This document shows, one piece after another, positions 10,104 through 18,822 of a stretch of DNA of 38,345 bases. The translations under genes were made by a program, and so were the position numbers. The notes under the pieces are model-generated. The model saw only the letters and a program-made list of their open reading frames with translations. It was not told the origin of the DNA and ran no database searches. Positions within the stretch are counted from its first letter, which is position 1, and each line of letters starts with the position of its first letter. Origin of the DNA: an uncultured Clostridium sp. (GTDB lineage: Bacteria; Bacillota; Clostridia; Oscillospirales; Butyricicoccaceae); NCBI GenBank assembly GCA_947427035.1, contig CANEGK010000023.1, forward strand, positions 1 through 38,345, read 5' to 3'.

Positions 10104-12221
10104 TTACTGTTGTTGCTGCATACCCGGCTCTGCCGGGGCAGGGGCTTGCTGATACAGGTCAAAGCTGACGTGCACTTTGAACTGGTCGCCGTCGATGGCG
10201 ACGTGGAAGCGCCCGCCACACGCCTGTGTAAAGCTTTGCGCGATAGAAAGCCCCAGCCCGCTGCCCTCGGCGGTGCGGGCCTTATCGCCGCGCACAAAGC
10301 GCTCGGTGATTTCTTCGGCGGTAAAGTCCATTTCATAGCCGGCGGTGTTTTTGACGGTCAGCACAGCCCGGCTGCCCAGCACGGCCAGATCGACGAAAAT
10401 GCGGGTGCCGGCCATGGAGTATTTGAGCGCGTTGTCAATGATGTTTTGCAGAACCCGATACATCTTGCGCCCGTCGGCCCAGATGCTGACCGGCGGGTCG
10501 GCCAGCGAGACGCGCAGCGCCAGGCCCGACTGCTCGATGCGTTCCTGCATTTCGCCCAGCGTCTGCTCGACCAGGCGGTGGAAATCAAGCACTTCGCTCT
10601 GCATCTCCATACTGCCGCTCGTGCTTTTGGCCAGTTCGAAAAGGTCATAGACCAAGCTTTTAAGCCGATCCGACTTCTGCGCCAGAATGGCGACATAATC
10701 GCGGGCTTCGGGCGGAAGCCCTTCGGTTTTGGAGAGCAGCTCGACATAGCTGATGATGCTGGTCAGCGGGGTTTTCAGGTCGTGCGAGACGTTGGTGACC
10801 AGCTCGACCTTCATGCGCTCGCTCTGCATTTGCTTTTCGACGCTCTTCTGCATTCCGCCGCCGATTTCAGAAAGCTGACGGCTGGCCGGAGCCAGCGGCG
10901 AGCCGGCGTCGATATCGGGCGCCCAGCCAAGATCGCCGCCTGCGATGTGGGAAATCTGGTCCATAACGGCCGCCATGTCCCCCAGCACCTTGTTGTCGGC
11001 CCGCAGATACCACCAGGTGATCAAAACTTCCAGCGCAAAGGCGAGAAAGCCGAAAAAGGGAGTGGTAAGCAGCCCGAAGAGAAAGAGGAGGACACAGGCA
11101 AGCGAGCCGCAGATGAAAGCGAGCCGCCGGTGGAACATGGCGCTGACAAAGTAGTATTTCTGGTATGCCGAGCCGTCAAACAGCCCGCGGAAAAAATCGA
11201 CAAACCCGTGTAGAAAGCGGAGCACGGCGCGCGCAAAACGCTTGAGCAGACGCAAAAGCCAGGCGCAGGCCGAATGCCGGAAAAAGCGCTTGGCCTTTGC
11301 CTTGCGTACCATGGCCAGCAGGAAGGGCAGGGCGAAAAAGTACCCGCAGCCGAGATCCAGAATGCACAGCCAGACGACCAGATCGCGGTTGGACCAGGGT
11401 CCGCGCGCCCAGTAAAGGGACTCTTCGATAGAAGAGACGGCCAACATTCCGCCGATGATCACCGCACAGAGGACGCCGAGCAGCAAAATTTCAGTCCACC
11501 AGCGGTCAAGCCGGCCGGGGTGCAGCTCGCGGTCGGCGGGCACGCGGCCGGTGACAACGCACAGAAAAACGGTCACGAGCAAAAGCGGCAGAGCAAAGAG
11601 CAGAATGAGCCCCAGGTCATCCCGCAAGGTAGTGTAAGAAAGCTCCCAGTTGGCCCGCAGGGCATTCATTGTATTATCCGGAATGAAAATCTGAGCAGAC
11701 AGGGGGTTTTGCGGGTCGGAAAGACCCTGTTCTTCTACAAAATCGCCGTTTTCGTCATAGTAACTGTAAGAATACTCATAGGCGGAAAAATCATAGGGCG
11801 AGGGCTGATCCTCGCGCCTGAGATGCAACGTCAGCTCGCCATTTTCAATGGCCATCCAGCGGCCGGATTCCGGCATCAGGTCCTGCGGCGAGTAGCCGTT
11901 GGCATTTGTATAAAGGGCTTCACCGACCTGTACGCGGTATAAAACGCCCATGTCCGCCAGGTCTTCGCCGATTTCCTGCGCCTCGTCGGTGATCAGCATG
12001 TGGCTCAGATCCCACAGCAGGCTGTTGAGCCAGTAATAATAAGCGTTTGACGCTTCGTAATCGCGCGTCAGCAGCGCTTCCGGCTCCAGATCATAGCGGT
12101 GGACGTCATAGGCAAAGTCGTAAAGAGCGTAGACAAGCAGAACGAGAAAAACGAGTGCGAGCAGCCAGGCAGCGGCTTTGGTCAGTTTGTGCGTGCTAAA
12201 GCTTCTCAATTTTGTAGCCAA
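10104..12221 (-). CDS. Polytopic sensor histidine kinase
   Basis: Membrane sensor kinase partner of the response regulator just upstream. One transmembrane segment (LLALVFLVLLVYALYDFAY) is followed by an extracytoplasmic part of about 150 residues. Several more segments come next (for example LGLILLFALPLLLVTVFLCVV and LLLGVLCAVIIGGMLA). The HisKA domain has NVSHDLKTPLTSIISYVELL. The ATPase domain keeps the N box (NIIDNALKYS) and G2 box (EGSGLGLSIA), while the G1 box is degenerate (KNTAG in place of DxGxG). The C-terminus is a poly-Gln tail. The 705 residues are long for the class. The start is a TTG overlapping the regulator by 26 bases. The signal is unknown. Confidence 0.88.
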   Translation of the reverse strand: MATKLRSFSTHKLTKAAAWLLALVFLVLLVYALYDFAYDVHRYDLEPEALLTRDYEASNAYYYWLNSLLWDLSHMLITDEAQEIGEDLADMGVLYRVQVGEALYTNANGYSPQDLMPESGRWMAIENGELTLHLRREDQPSPYDFSAYEYSYSYYDENGDFVEEQGLSDPQNPLSAQIFIPDNTMNALRANWELSYTTLRDDLGLILLFALPLLLVTVFLCVVTGRVPADRELHPGRLDRWWTEILLLGVLCAVIIGGMLAVSSIEESLYWARGPWSNRDLVVWLCILDLGCGYFFALPFLLAMVRKAKAKRFFRHSACAWLLRLLKRFARAVLRFLHGFVDFFRGLFDGSAYQKYYFVSAMFHRRLAFICGSLACVLLFLFGLLTTPFFGFLAFALEVLITWWYLRADNKVLGDMAAVMDQISHIAGGDLGWAPDIDAGSPLAPASRQLSEIGGGMQKSVEKQMQSERMKVELVTNVSHDLKTPLTSIISYVELLSKTEGLPPEARDYVAILAQKSDRLKSLVYDLFELAKSTSGSMEMQSEVLDFHRLVEQTLGEMQERIEQSGLALRVSLADPPVSIWADGRKMYRVLQNIIDNALKYSMAGTRIFVDLAVLGSRAVLTVKNTAGYEMDFTAEEITERFVRGDKARTAEGSGLGLSIAQSFTQACGGRFHVAIDGDQFKVHVSFDLYQQAPAPAEPGMQQQQ

Positions 12222-12897
12222 TTCCCCAAACCACCTTCAAGTATTTTGGCTCTTTGGGATTGATCTCAATCTTTTCCCGAATCCGGCGGATGTGGACCAT
12301 GACGGTGTTTTCGACGGCGTAAGCCGTCTCGCCCCAGACGCGTTCGTAAATTTCCTCGGCAGGGAAGACGCGGCCCGGGTTGCGCATCAAAAGCTCGACA
12401 ATGCGCAGCTCGGTGGCCGTCAGGTGGACGGACTCGCCGTCAACGTACAGCTGGCGCGCGTCGAGGTCAAGCGTCAGGCCGCCGACCGTGATGTCCTTGC
12501 CCGTGTGCTGGCGCTGAATATCGCCCAGCGTCAGGTAGCGGCGCAGCTGCGATTTGACGCGCGCCACCAGCTCGGACGGGTTAAAGGGTTTGGTCAGGTA
12601 GTCGTCGGCGCCCATCGAAAGCCCGAGGACTTTGTCGCTGTCCTCGCTTTTGGCCGACAGGATGAGAATGGGGATGTTGCGCGATTCGCGGATTTTCATG
12701 GTGGCCGAAAGGCCGTCGAGCCGCGGCATCATCACGTCCAGGATAATGAGCTGAACACTGCTCTGCGCCAGGAGATCAAGGGCCTGCAAGCCGTCGAAAG
12801 CCTGTAGGGTGCGAATGCCCTCCAGCGCTAACAGCTTGCAGATGGCGCCGTTGATTTCGCGGTCGTCATCGACCACCAGAACGCATGGATTCTCCAC
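12196..12897 (-). CDS. OmpR-family response regulator
   Basis: DNA-binding response regulator of the downstream kinase. The receiver domain has the acidic pair VVDDD, the phosphoacceptor Asp in LIILDVMMPRLDG, the switch Ser in LILSAKSED and the Lys that follows. The C-terminal winged helix has VHLTATELRIVELLMRNPGRVF and YAVENTVMVHIRRIREKIE. An ATG at 12939 is in frame, but the GTG at 12897 is preferred: it directly precedes the receiver fold (VENPCVLVVDDD) and has GAAAGGA nine bases upstream. About 233 residues. It is translationally coupled to the kinase. Confidence 0.93.
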   Translation of the reverse strand: MENPCVLVVDDDREINGAICKLLALEGIRTLQAFDGLQALDLLAQSSVQLIILDVMMPRLDGLSATMKIRESRNIPILILSAKSEDSDKVLGLSMGADDYLTKPFNPSELVARVKSQLRRYLTLGDIQRQHTGKDITVGGLTLDLDARQLYVDGESVHLTATELRIVELLMRNPGRVFPAEEIYERVWGETAYAVENTVMVHIRRIREKIEINPKEPKYLKVVWGIGYKIEKL

Positions 12898-12975
12898 TCT
12901 CAGACATCCTTTCGGGAAAGATTGTTTGAGCCTGCTCATAGCATAACAGCGGAATCTGACGACAGGCCCGACGGG

Positions 12976-12998
12976 TTTCTTAAGAAAACCTTAAAGGC
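12976..12998 (-). promoter_or_regulatory. Candidate OmpR-type operator upstream of the two-component operon
   Basis: Two direct repeats (CTTAAG and CTTAAA on the plus strand, at 12979-12984 and 12990-12995) lie 11 bp apart, one helical turn. This is the arrangement bound by OmpR/PhoB-type dimers. It overlaps the stop codon of the upstream RodA gene and sits about 80 bases before the regulator start, so autoregulation is an inference. Confidence 0.5.
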
Positions 12999-14163
12999 GG
13001 TCGCGCAGCCAGCGCGGCTTTTGCCGCATGATAAAGCCGCTGACCAGGCCGAGACAGGTCAGGGTGACGGCGCATGAGGTGCCGCCGTAGCTGAAAAAGG
13101 GAAGAGTCAGGCCGATGACCGGCATGATGCCGGCGCACATGCCGATGTTGATGAGGATTTGGACCATAAGCATACCGCCGATGCCGATGCACATCAGGCG
13201 GGAAAACAGGTCGTTGGTTTGGGTAGAGTCATAAAAAATGCGGAACACGATGGCCGAAAGAAGGACGATGATGAGTACGCAGCCGACAAAGCCCCATTCT
13301 TCGCCCGCTGTGGCGAAAATAAAGTCGGTGTGCTTTGCCGGCAGGCCGGAGGCGGCCTGCGTCATGCGGCCGGACAGAAAGCCCTCGCCGGTCAGCTGGC
13401 CCGAGCCGATGGCCATCATGCCCTGCTTGCCCTGATAGGCATAACGCTCGGACAGCTCGGGCTCAAACACAACGAGGATGCGCAGGCGCTGGTAATCGGG
13501 CAGATAAGGCCACAGAATGGCCAGCCCCGCCCCGCCTGTGGCGGTCAGCGCCCCTATCCAGGCCAGCGAAATGCCGCTGGCGAAAAAGAGAATGTAAAAA
13601 ATAAGCAGGTAGACGATAACCATGCCAAAGTCCTTGGATGTGACGTAGACGACGCCGGCCGTGATGCCTGCGTGGGCAAGCAGCCGGAGAACGGTCAGGG
13701 GGGCGTTGAGCCTGTCGCGCAGCTCGTAAATATGGCGTGAAAAGGTCAGGATGAAAAGGATTTTGCCCAGCTCAGCCGGCTGAATGCCGATGGGCAGGCC
13801 CCAGTCGTCAAAGCGGATCCAGCTGCGGTTGCCGGTATCGCCTTCAACGCCGAACTTGAAAAGCAGGCATTGCAGCCCGATATTGAGCACAAAAACGACG
13901 CGCCACAGCGGGCCGATGCGGTCGAGGTCGATGTGGGATGCGATAATAAAACCGAGGACGCCCAGCGCGATGGAAGCGGCCTGGATGAGCACATAGCGGT
14001 TGGTGCCGAAGCTGCGCGTAGCGCTGTAAATGAGCACAAGGCCGCAGCATGAGGCCGCCGCCGCGAGCAGCAGCAGCAAAATGTCGGCCGTGCGCAGAAA
14101 ATTTTTGCAGGCCCTGGGAATGCTGTGAAAAAAGGACTGGAACGGCTGAAGAATACGCTGCAT
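12991..14163 (-). CDS. rodA: RodA/FtsW/SpoVE-family peptidoglycan glycosyltransferase
   Basis: SEDS-family polymerase of lipid II, working with a class B penicillin-binding protein in elongation or division. About ten hydrophobic segments are seen, starting with ILLLLLAAAASCCGLVLIYSA. Family motifs include RSWIRFDDWGLPIGIQPAELGK, here split as GNRSWIRFDDWGLPIGIQ and PAELGK, then GFLSGRMTQ, FIFATAGEEWGFVG and a C-terminal LPFFSYGGTS. The length of 390 residues is normal. The reading frame extends upstream, but the ATG at 14163 has GGAAAGGA at good spacing and starts the family-like sequence. The choice of RodA over FtsW or SpoVE is tentative. Confidence 0.88.
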   Translation of the reverse strand: MQRILQPFQSFFHSIPRACKNFLRTADILLLLLAAAASCCGLVLIYSATRSFGTNRYVLIQAASIALGVLGFIIASHIDLDRIGPLWRVVFVLNIGLQCLLFKFGVEGDTGNRSWIRFDDWGLPIGIQPAELGKILFILTFSRHIYELRDRLNAPLTVLRLLAHAGITAGVVYVTSKDFGMVIVYLLIFYILFFASGISLAWIGALTATGGAGLAILWPYLPDYQRLRILVVFEPELSERYAYQGKQGMMAIGSGQLTGEGFLSGRMTQAASGLPAKHTDFIFATAGEEWGFVGCVLIIVLLSAIVFRIFYDSTQTNDLFSRLMCIGIGGMLMVQILINIGMCAGIMPVIGLTLPFFSYGGTSCAVTLTCLGLVSGFIMRQKPRWLRDRL

Positions 14164-14261
14164 AAAAGCTTCCTTTCCGTTGGAGGTCAGTGAGAGTGGG
14201 CGGTCCCGCCGGGCTTGCCGCACAGCCAACGGCGTTTTGCGCCGCAAAGGCAGATACAATT

Positions 14262-14289
14262 ATTATACCACATACACAGACAAAAACAA
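14262..14289 (-). promoter_or_regulatory. Promoter of the RodA-type gene
   Basis: Minus-strand extended -10 TGGTATAAT (14262-14270) with TTGTTT (14284-14289) 16 bases upstream. It is back to back with the tsaE promoter. Confidence 0.65.
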
Positions 14290-14316
14290 AGTTTTTGCCC
14301 GGAAGCGCAGAAAGGC

Positions 14317-14345
14317 TTCGCTTTTGGGAGCAAACATGGTATAAT
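14317..14345 (+). promoter_or_regulatory. Promoter of the tsaE-tsaB-rpiB operon
   Basis: Extended -10 TGGTATAAT at 14337-14345, with only a weak -35 match (TTCGCT near 14317). It is 65 bases before the tsaE start and divergent from the RodA promoter. Confidence 0.6.
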
Positions 14346-14409
14346 GATTTTACTTAGCGGCCCGTGCGGCCAAAGCGCGCGGACCGGCAACCGAGGCAGG
14401 GGCAAAACC

Positions 14410-14847
14410 ATGACACAGACCTGTGTGACGAACAGTGAAAACGAAACCGAAGCGTTGGGCGCGCGCATAGCCCAACGGGCCGGGCAGCTGGAGGCCATCG
14501 CTCTTTCCGGCGATTTGGGCGCAGGGAAGACGGCGCTGGTGCGCGGGCTGGCCCGCGAAATGGGCAGCGCCGACACCGTGACCAGTCCGACCTACGCCAT
14601 TGTGAACGAATATCGCGCCGAGCGGAAAATCTGCCATTTTGACCTTTACCGCCTGTCGGGCGGGGATGCTTTGTGGGAAATCGGGTGGGACGACTATCTG
14701 GCGTCGGGCGCGCTGTGCGTCGCCGAATGGAGCGGCGTCGCGCCCGAGCTTTTCCCGCCGCGCACATTGTGGGTTGAAATCGAAAAAACAGGCGAGCGGC
14801 AGCGGCGCGTCACCCTGCGCTGGCCTGAGGGGGCGGAGCCATGCTGA
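14410..14847 (+). CDS. tsaE: tRNA threonylcarbamoyladenosine biosynthesis ATPase TsaE
   Basis: Small P-loop ATPase needed, with TsaB and TsaD, for t6A37 modification of ANN-decoding tRNAs. Walker A is ALSGDLGAGKTALVRGLA (about residues 38-55). Other family segments are VTSPTYAIVNEY, HFDLYRL and ALCVAEWSG. The ATG at 14410 gives 145 residues, the usual size; the frame is open further upstream, but that part is non-homologous and precedes the promoter. The stop overlaps the tsaB start by seven bases. Confidence 0.94.
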   Translation: MTQTCVTNSENETEALGARIAQRAGQLEAIALSGDLGAGKTALVRGLAREMGSADTVTSPTYAIVNEYRAERKICHFDLYRLSGGDALWEIGWDDYLASGALCVAEWSGVAPELFPPRTLWVEIEKTGERQRRVTLRWPEGAEPC

Positions 14848-15527
14848 TACTGGCGCTTGACACGACGGGGCGCGTCGCTTCGGCCGCGCTGTGCCGCGAC
14901 GGCCGGCTTACCGCGCGCTGCGACCGTGATTCCATGATGGACCACAGCCGTACCATTCTGCCCGTCTGCGAGCAGATGCTGCAGGAGCAGGGACTGACCT
15001 TTGCCGATGTCGATTTGTTCGCCGCCACCTGCGGCCCCGGGTCGTATACCGGCATCCGCATCGGCGTCGCCGCCGTCAAAGGCTTTGCCTTTGGGCTGGA
15101 CAGGCCATGCGTTGCCGTTTCGACGCTGGAGTCGGCCGCGTGGGCCGACCGCGCGCACCAGGGGCGCAAACTGGCCGCCGCCCGGGCGCGGCCGGGCGAA
15201 TACTTCGCCGCGCTTTTTGAACAGTCGGGCGAAGAGACGCTGCGTCTGACCGACGACGGCGTGTGGAGCGAGGAGGAAATCCGCGCCCTGGCCGAAGAAA
15301 ACGGGCCGCTGCGCCTGTGCGGAAGCGGTGCGGCCGAGCTGCTGGCGGCGCTGGGGCGGGAGGAAGATGCGCCGGGCGAGGTGCAGAGCGCGGCCTCGGC
15401 CGCCTTGTGCGCCTTTGACAAGGCGCAGCGCGGGCAGGCGATCGACGGCAGGGATTTGACGCCGTCCTATCTGCGGCCGACACAGGCAGAGAGAATGAAA
15501 CAACAAAAAGAGGAGAAGCAGCTATGA
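14841..15527 (+). CDS. tsaB: tRNA threonylcarbamoyladenosine biosynthesis protein TsaB
   Basis: Inactive ASKHA-fold partner of TsaD in t6A synthesis. It begins MLILALDTTGRVASAALCRDG and has the conserved FAATCGPGSYTGIRIGVAAVKGFAFG segment, here as CGPGSYTGIRIG near residue 70. The 228 residues match the family. It overlaps tsaE at its start and shares ATGA with rpiB at its end. TsaD is not in this window. Confidence 0.94.
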   Translation: MLILALDTTGRVASAALCRDGRLTARCDRDSMMDHSRTILPVCEQMLQEQGLTFADVDLFAATCGPGSYTGIRIGVAAVKGFAFGLDRPCVAVSTLESAAWADRAHQGRKLAAARARPGEYFAALFEQSGEETLRLTDDGVWSEEEIRALAEENGPLRLCGSGAAELLAALGREEDAPGEVQSAASAALCAFDKAQRGQAIDGRDLTPSYLRPTQAERMKQQKEEKQL

Positions 15528-15961
15528 AAATTGCCATCGGAAGCGATCACGCCGGCTTTGATTTGAAAGAGAGCCTGAAAAAGCACTTGGAAGAGCGCGG
15601 CTTTGAAGTGCAGGATTTCGGCGCCGCGGACAAAAGCTCGTGCCACTATCCTGTGTTTGCCGAAAAGGTGGCGCGCAGCGTCGCCGCCGGGGAGAACGAA
15701 CGCGGGATTTTGGTCTGCGGGACGGGCATCGGCATGTCTATGGCGGCCAACAAAATTCGCGGCATCCGCGCCGCGGCCGTGTCCGACTGCTTTACGGCCA
15801 AAGCCACCCGGATGCACAACGACGCCAATGTGCTCTGCCTGGGCGAGCGAACCGTCGGCCCCGGGCTGGCCGCCATGATCGTCGATTTGTTTGTCGATAC
15901 GCCGTTTGAGGGCGGCCGGCACCAGACCCGCGTGGACATGATCAGCGCGCTGGAAGAGTAA
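15524..15961 (+). CDS. rpiB: Ribose-5-phosphate isomerase B
   Basis: LacAB/RpiB-family isomerase interconverting ribose 5-phosphate and ribulose 5-phosphate in the pentose phosphate pathway. It starts MKIAIGSDHAGFDLKESLKK. The active-site Cys lies in ILVCGTGIGMSMAANKI (about residues 63-79), and HNDANVLCLGERTVGPGLA follows. The 145 residues are typical. It is coupled to tsaB by an ATGA overlap. Allose-6-phosphate isomerase activity is a close alternative, as always in this family. Confidence 0.93.
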   Translation: MKIAIGSDHAGFDLKESLKKHLEERGFEVQDFGAADKSSCHYPVFAEKVARSVAAGENERGILVCGTGIGMSMAANKIRGIRAAAVSDCFTAKATRMHNDANVLCLGERTVGPGLAAMIVDLFVDTPFEGGRHQTRVDMISALEE

Positions 15962-16127
15962 ACGGCAGGCGAGCGGGCTGAACCTGGAGAAAAACGGGTA
16001 TATCTGCGGGCCGGCCCGGAACGGCGAGCGGCGTTTGGCAGTGGAAACCCGTTCTGATGCCGGCGAAAGCCCCGCTGCTTTGGAGCTGGAAATGCCGGCT
16101 TTTCAATAAAAACATGGTTTTGACAAA

Positions 16128-16164
16128 AGCAGGAGCGGCAAGGTAAAAAACTGCCGCTCCTGCT
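16128..16164 (-). terminator. Terminator downstream of the D,D-carboxypeptidase
   Basis: A perfect 13-bp inverted repeat (AGCAGGAGCGGCA and complement) with an 11-base loop. The T-run (TTTTGTC) is on the minus strand, so it serves the minus-strand gene and may also stop the convergent rpiB transcript. Nothing else is evident between 15962 and 16127. Confidence 0.8.
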
Positions 16165-16219
16165 CATTCAAAATATTTTCATGGCTGCTGCCGGTGTGCC
16201 GGGGGCATAAGGGGGCTTT

Positions 16220-17548
16220 TTATCTTCTGCGGTATCCGCCGCGGCTGCGGCTGTGCTGGCGGCGGCGCCGGCGCTTATTATGGGCGCGCAGCATGAACAG
16301 CCCCGCCACGGAAAGAACGGCAAGGGCGAGAACCGTGCCGACGACAATGCGGAAGGCCTTGCTGCTGAAAAACGACGTGATCCGGTCGACAATATACAGG
16401 GTTTTCGAACGCTCGACATCGGCCGAAGCAACGAGATTGAGGGTTCCGTAGTCGCGGCCGTCATAGCTGAAGGTCGCCTTGCCCAGCGTCTGCCCTTTGG
16501 AGATGGGGGCGCGGATGTCCTCGTCCACGGTGAACTGAACTTTGACCGCGCTTTTGTCAAAGTCAGCGGGCAGCAACGCCGAAAGGCTGCCCTCGGGGGT
16601 CAGCACCAGCGTGTCGCGGTCTGTCGCCAGGCGGACGGGGACTTCGGTGATGGGGTCGCTGGCTTCGGCGAGCACCTGGAAGGAAAAGTTGTCTTTGGCG
16701 TAATCGAGCAGCTTGATGGTCTCGGTAAAGCTGCCCAGCGAGCCGTCCTCTGCCTTCGCGCCGCCGAGCACAACGCTGATGTAGGTCAGCTCGCCGTTGA
16801 CGGCGGCGGCGACCAGACAGTACCCGGCCGGGGTGGTAAAGCCGGTTTTGACGCCGATGGCCGAAGGGTAATAGTATTCGCTCTGCTTGATTTTGGAAAT
16901 CAGATGGTTGGTCGTCGTCAGCGTCGATTCATTCGGGTGCTTGTTGGTGGGCGCAATTTTAGTCTGCGGCAGGGCGACGATTTCGGCGATGGTGGGGTTG
17001 TCCAGTGCGTGGCGTGCGATGAGCAGCATGTCGTGCGCCGTAGTATAGTGGTCGTCGTCATGCAGCCCGTGCGGGTTGGCAAAATGTGTGCCGGTGCAGC
17101 CCAGCTCGGCCGCTTTGGCGTTCATCAGGGCGACAAAGGCGTCGGTCGACCCGGCGACGTGCTCGGCCAGCGCATTGGCCGCGTCGTTGCCCGACGAGAT
17201 GAGCAGGTATTTGAGCATGTCAAGAAAGGGCATCTGCTCGCCCGCGGCGAGAAAGACGCTGCTGCCGCGTTCGGGCAGGCCGGCAATGGCCTGCTCCGAA
17301 ACGGTGACGACATCGTCCGGGTTGCCCTGCTCCAGCGCGACAATCGCCGTCATCAGCTTGGTGGTGCTGGCCGGGTACAGCTGCGCATCGGCGTTTTGTT
17401 CAAAAAGGATTTCACCCGACTTAGCCTCGTATAAGATGGCGGCTTTGGCATTGATAACCGGAGGCTCGGCGGCGCAGGCGGGCACAAGGAGAGCCGCGAG
17501 GACAAGGGTCAGGCAGGCGATCTTTTTCAGGATATTCAGTTTGAGCAC
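16220..17548 (-). CDS. D-alanyl-D-alanine carboxypeptidase (PBP5/DacF-like)
   Basis: Low-molecular-weight penicillin-binding protein that trims the terminal D-Ala of peptidoglycan stem peptides. It has an N-terminal signal peptide (IACLTLVLAALLVPACAA). The S11 peptidase motifs are SxxK in PASTTKLMTA (Ser61), SGN in LISSGNDAANALAEH, and KTG in IGVKTGFTTPAGYCL. A PBP5-type C-terminal domain follows, then a transmembrane segment (VVGTVLALAVLSVAGLFML) and an Arg-rich cytoplasmic tail, unlike the amphipathic anchor of E. coli PBP5. The GTG start at 17548 nearly touches GAGGGGA, so the exact start is uncertain. 442 residues. Confidence 0.92.
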   Translation of the reverse strand: MLKLNILKKIACLTLVLAALLVPACAAEPPVINAKAAILYEAKSGEILFEQNADAQLYPASTTKLMTAIVALEQGNPDDVVTVSEQAIAGLPERGSSVFLAAGEQMPFLDMLKYLLISSGNDAANALAEHVAGSTDAFVALMNAKAAELGCTGTHFANPHGLHDDDHYTTAHDMLLIARHALDNPTIAEIVALPQTKIAPTNKHPNESTLTTTNHLISKIKQSEYYYPSAIGVKTGFTTPAGYCLVAAAVNGELTYISVVLGGAKAEDGSLGSFTETIKLLDYAKDNFSFQVLAEASDPITEVPVRLATDRDTLVLTPEGSLSALLPADFDKSAVKVQFTVDEDIRAPISKGQTLGKATFSYDGRDYGTLNLVASADVERSKTLYIVDRITSFFSSKAFRIVVGTVLALAVLSVAGLFMLRAHNKRRRRRQHSRSRGGYRRR

Positions 17549-17587
17549 TCCCCTCTGCCATAAATCAGTAAAACCCCGGTGCGGGCG

Positions 17588-17617
17588 TTGCGCCGCAGGG
17601 GAATTGTTTGGTATAAT
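17588..17617 (+). promoter_or_regulatory. Promoter upstream of the ComEA-like gene
   Basis: Extended -10 TTGGTATAAT ending at 17617, with TTGCGC (17588-17593) 18 bases upstream. It has the same TGGTATAAT core as the tsaE and RodA promoters and probably drives the five-gene operon to 21789. Confidence 0.6.
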
Positions 17618-17752
17618 GAATAAACGGCAAACAACCTTGGCGGGCTGTTACTATCAGTCTATCAGAAAACGGTGGGCTTTTCAACGCTCCGGGCTGCCGT
17701 TCACAAAAATTTATTTTTCGCCCACGGCACGCGGGGCGGGCGGGGGGTTAAT

Positions 17753-18133
17753 ATGCGCGTCAAAACGGCGATCGGGCTGGCGGCACTGTGCTGCATACTC
17801 GGCTTTGCGCTGGGCAGGCTTTCCCTTTTGGGCGGCGGCGCTCTGGTGCGCGGCGGGCAGGCGCCCCTTGCCCTGCCGGAGTTGGAACGATCCGACGCGC
17901 CAGGCGAACAGGGGCCGCCTGCGTTCGGGCCCATTGACGTCAATGCGGCCGACGCGGAAACGCTGTGCCTGCTGCCCGGCATCGGCCCCAAAACAGCGGA
18001 AAAGATCATCGCATACCGCGAGGAAAACGGTTCTTTTGCGTCGGACGAAGAGCTGATGGCCGTTGACGGCATCGGGGCGGCGACGTATGAAAATATCAGG
18101 GATTATATCTGTATCGGGGGGAATGCGCCATGA
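17753..18133 (+). CDS. ComEA-like helix-hairpin-helix protein
   Basis: Small membrane-anchored protein with a C-terminal helix-hairpin-helix DNA-binding domain. An N-terminal transmembrane segment (AIGLAALCCILGFALGRLSLL) precedes a Pro-rich linker. The HhH pair is IDVNAADAETLCLLPGIGPKTAEKI followed by DGIGAATYENIRDYI, here as INVNA-type start DVNAADAETL and PGIGPKTAEKIIAYR. The ATG at 17753 with a GGGGGG tract upstream gives 126 residues; the frame is open upstream but lacks a site. ComEA binds incoming DNA during transformation, yet no comEB/comEC lies here. Its stop overlaps the response-regulator start. Confidence 0.82.
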   Translation: MRVKTAIGLAALCCILGFALGRLSLLGGGALVRGGQAPLALPELERSDAPGEQGPPAFGPIDVNAADAETLCLLPGIGPKTAEKIIAYREENGSFASDEELMAVDGIGAATYENIRDYICIGGNAP

Positions 18134-18822
18134 GAATTCTGGTGGTGGACGACGAAAAGCTGCTTGTCAAAGGCATCAAGTTCAACCTGGAAAACGAGGG
18201 CTACGCCGTTGACGGCGCATATGACGGCGCGTCGGCGCTCGCCATGTTTCGCGAAAACAACTATGACCTGATCATTCTGGATTTGATGCTTCCGCTGCTC
18301 GACGGCCTGACGGTGTGCCGCAAGATCCGTGAATCATCCAACGTGCCCGTCATCATGCTGACGGCCAAAAGCGAGGGAAGCGACAAGCTGATAGGGTTTG
18401 AATACGGGGCCGACGACTATATCACAAAGCCCTTTGATATTCTGGAGCTCAAAGCGCGCATCCGCGTCATTTTGCGCCGGGTGGGGCAGAGCAATGCCAG
18501 CACGGCCGATCATCTGCGTGCCGGACCCATTTCCATCGACGTCCCGCAGCGCACCGTCACGGTCGAGGGGCGCGGCGCCGTTGATTTGACGGTCAAGGAA
18601 TTTGATCTGCTGGCGATGCTCGTCCGCAGCCAGGGGCGTGTGTTCAGCCGCGAAGCGCTGCTCAACAGCGTCTGGGGCTATGAATACCCCGGCGACATCC
18701 GCACGGTCGACGTCCATATCCGCCGGCTGCGTGAAAAGCTGGAGGAAGATGACGCCAACCCCCGGTATATTCTGACCAAGTGGGGCGTGGGGTACTACTT
18801 CCGCGTGGAAAAGAATGGATAA
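18130..18822 (+). CDS. OmpR-family response regulator (PhoP/WalR-like)
   Basis: Response regulator paired with the next gene. The receiver has VVDDEK, phosphoacceptor Asp in LIILDLMLPLLDG, MLTAKSEGSDK and the YGADDYITKPFD segment. The winged helix has VDLTVKEFDLLAMLVRSQGRVFSRE and DIRTVDVHIRRLREKLE. The 230 residues are typical of the PhoP/WalR group. It overlaps comEA-like upstream by four bases and the kinase downstream by eight, so the operon is tightly coupled. Confidence 0.95.
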   Translation: MRILVVDDEKLLVKGIKFNLENEGYAVDGAYDGASALAMFRENNYDLIILDLMLPLLDGLTVCRKIRESSNVPVIMLTAKSEGSDKLIGFEYGADDYITKPFDILELKARIRVILRRVGQSNASTADHLRAGPISIDVPQRTVTVEGRGAVDLTVKEFDLLAMLVRSQGRVFSREALLNSVWGYEYPGDIRTVDVHIRRLREKLEEDDANPRYILTKWGVGYYFRVEKNG

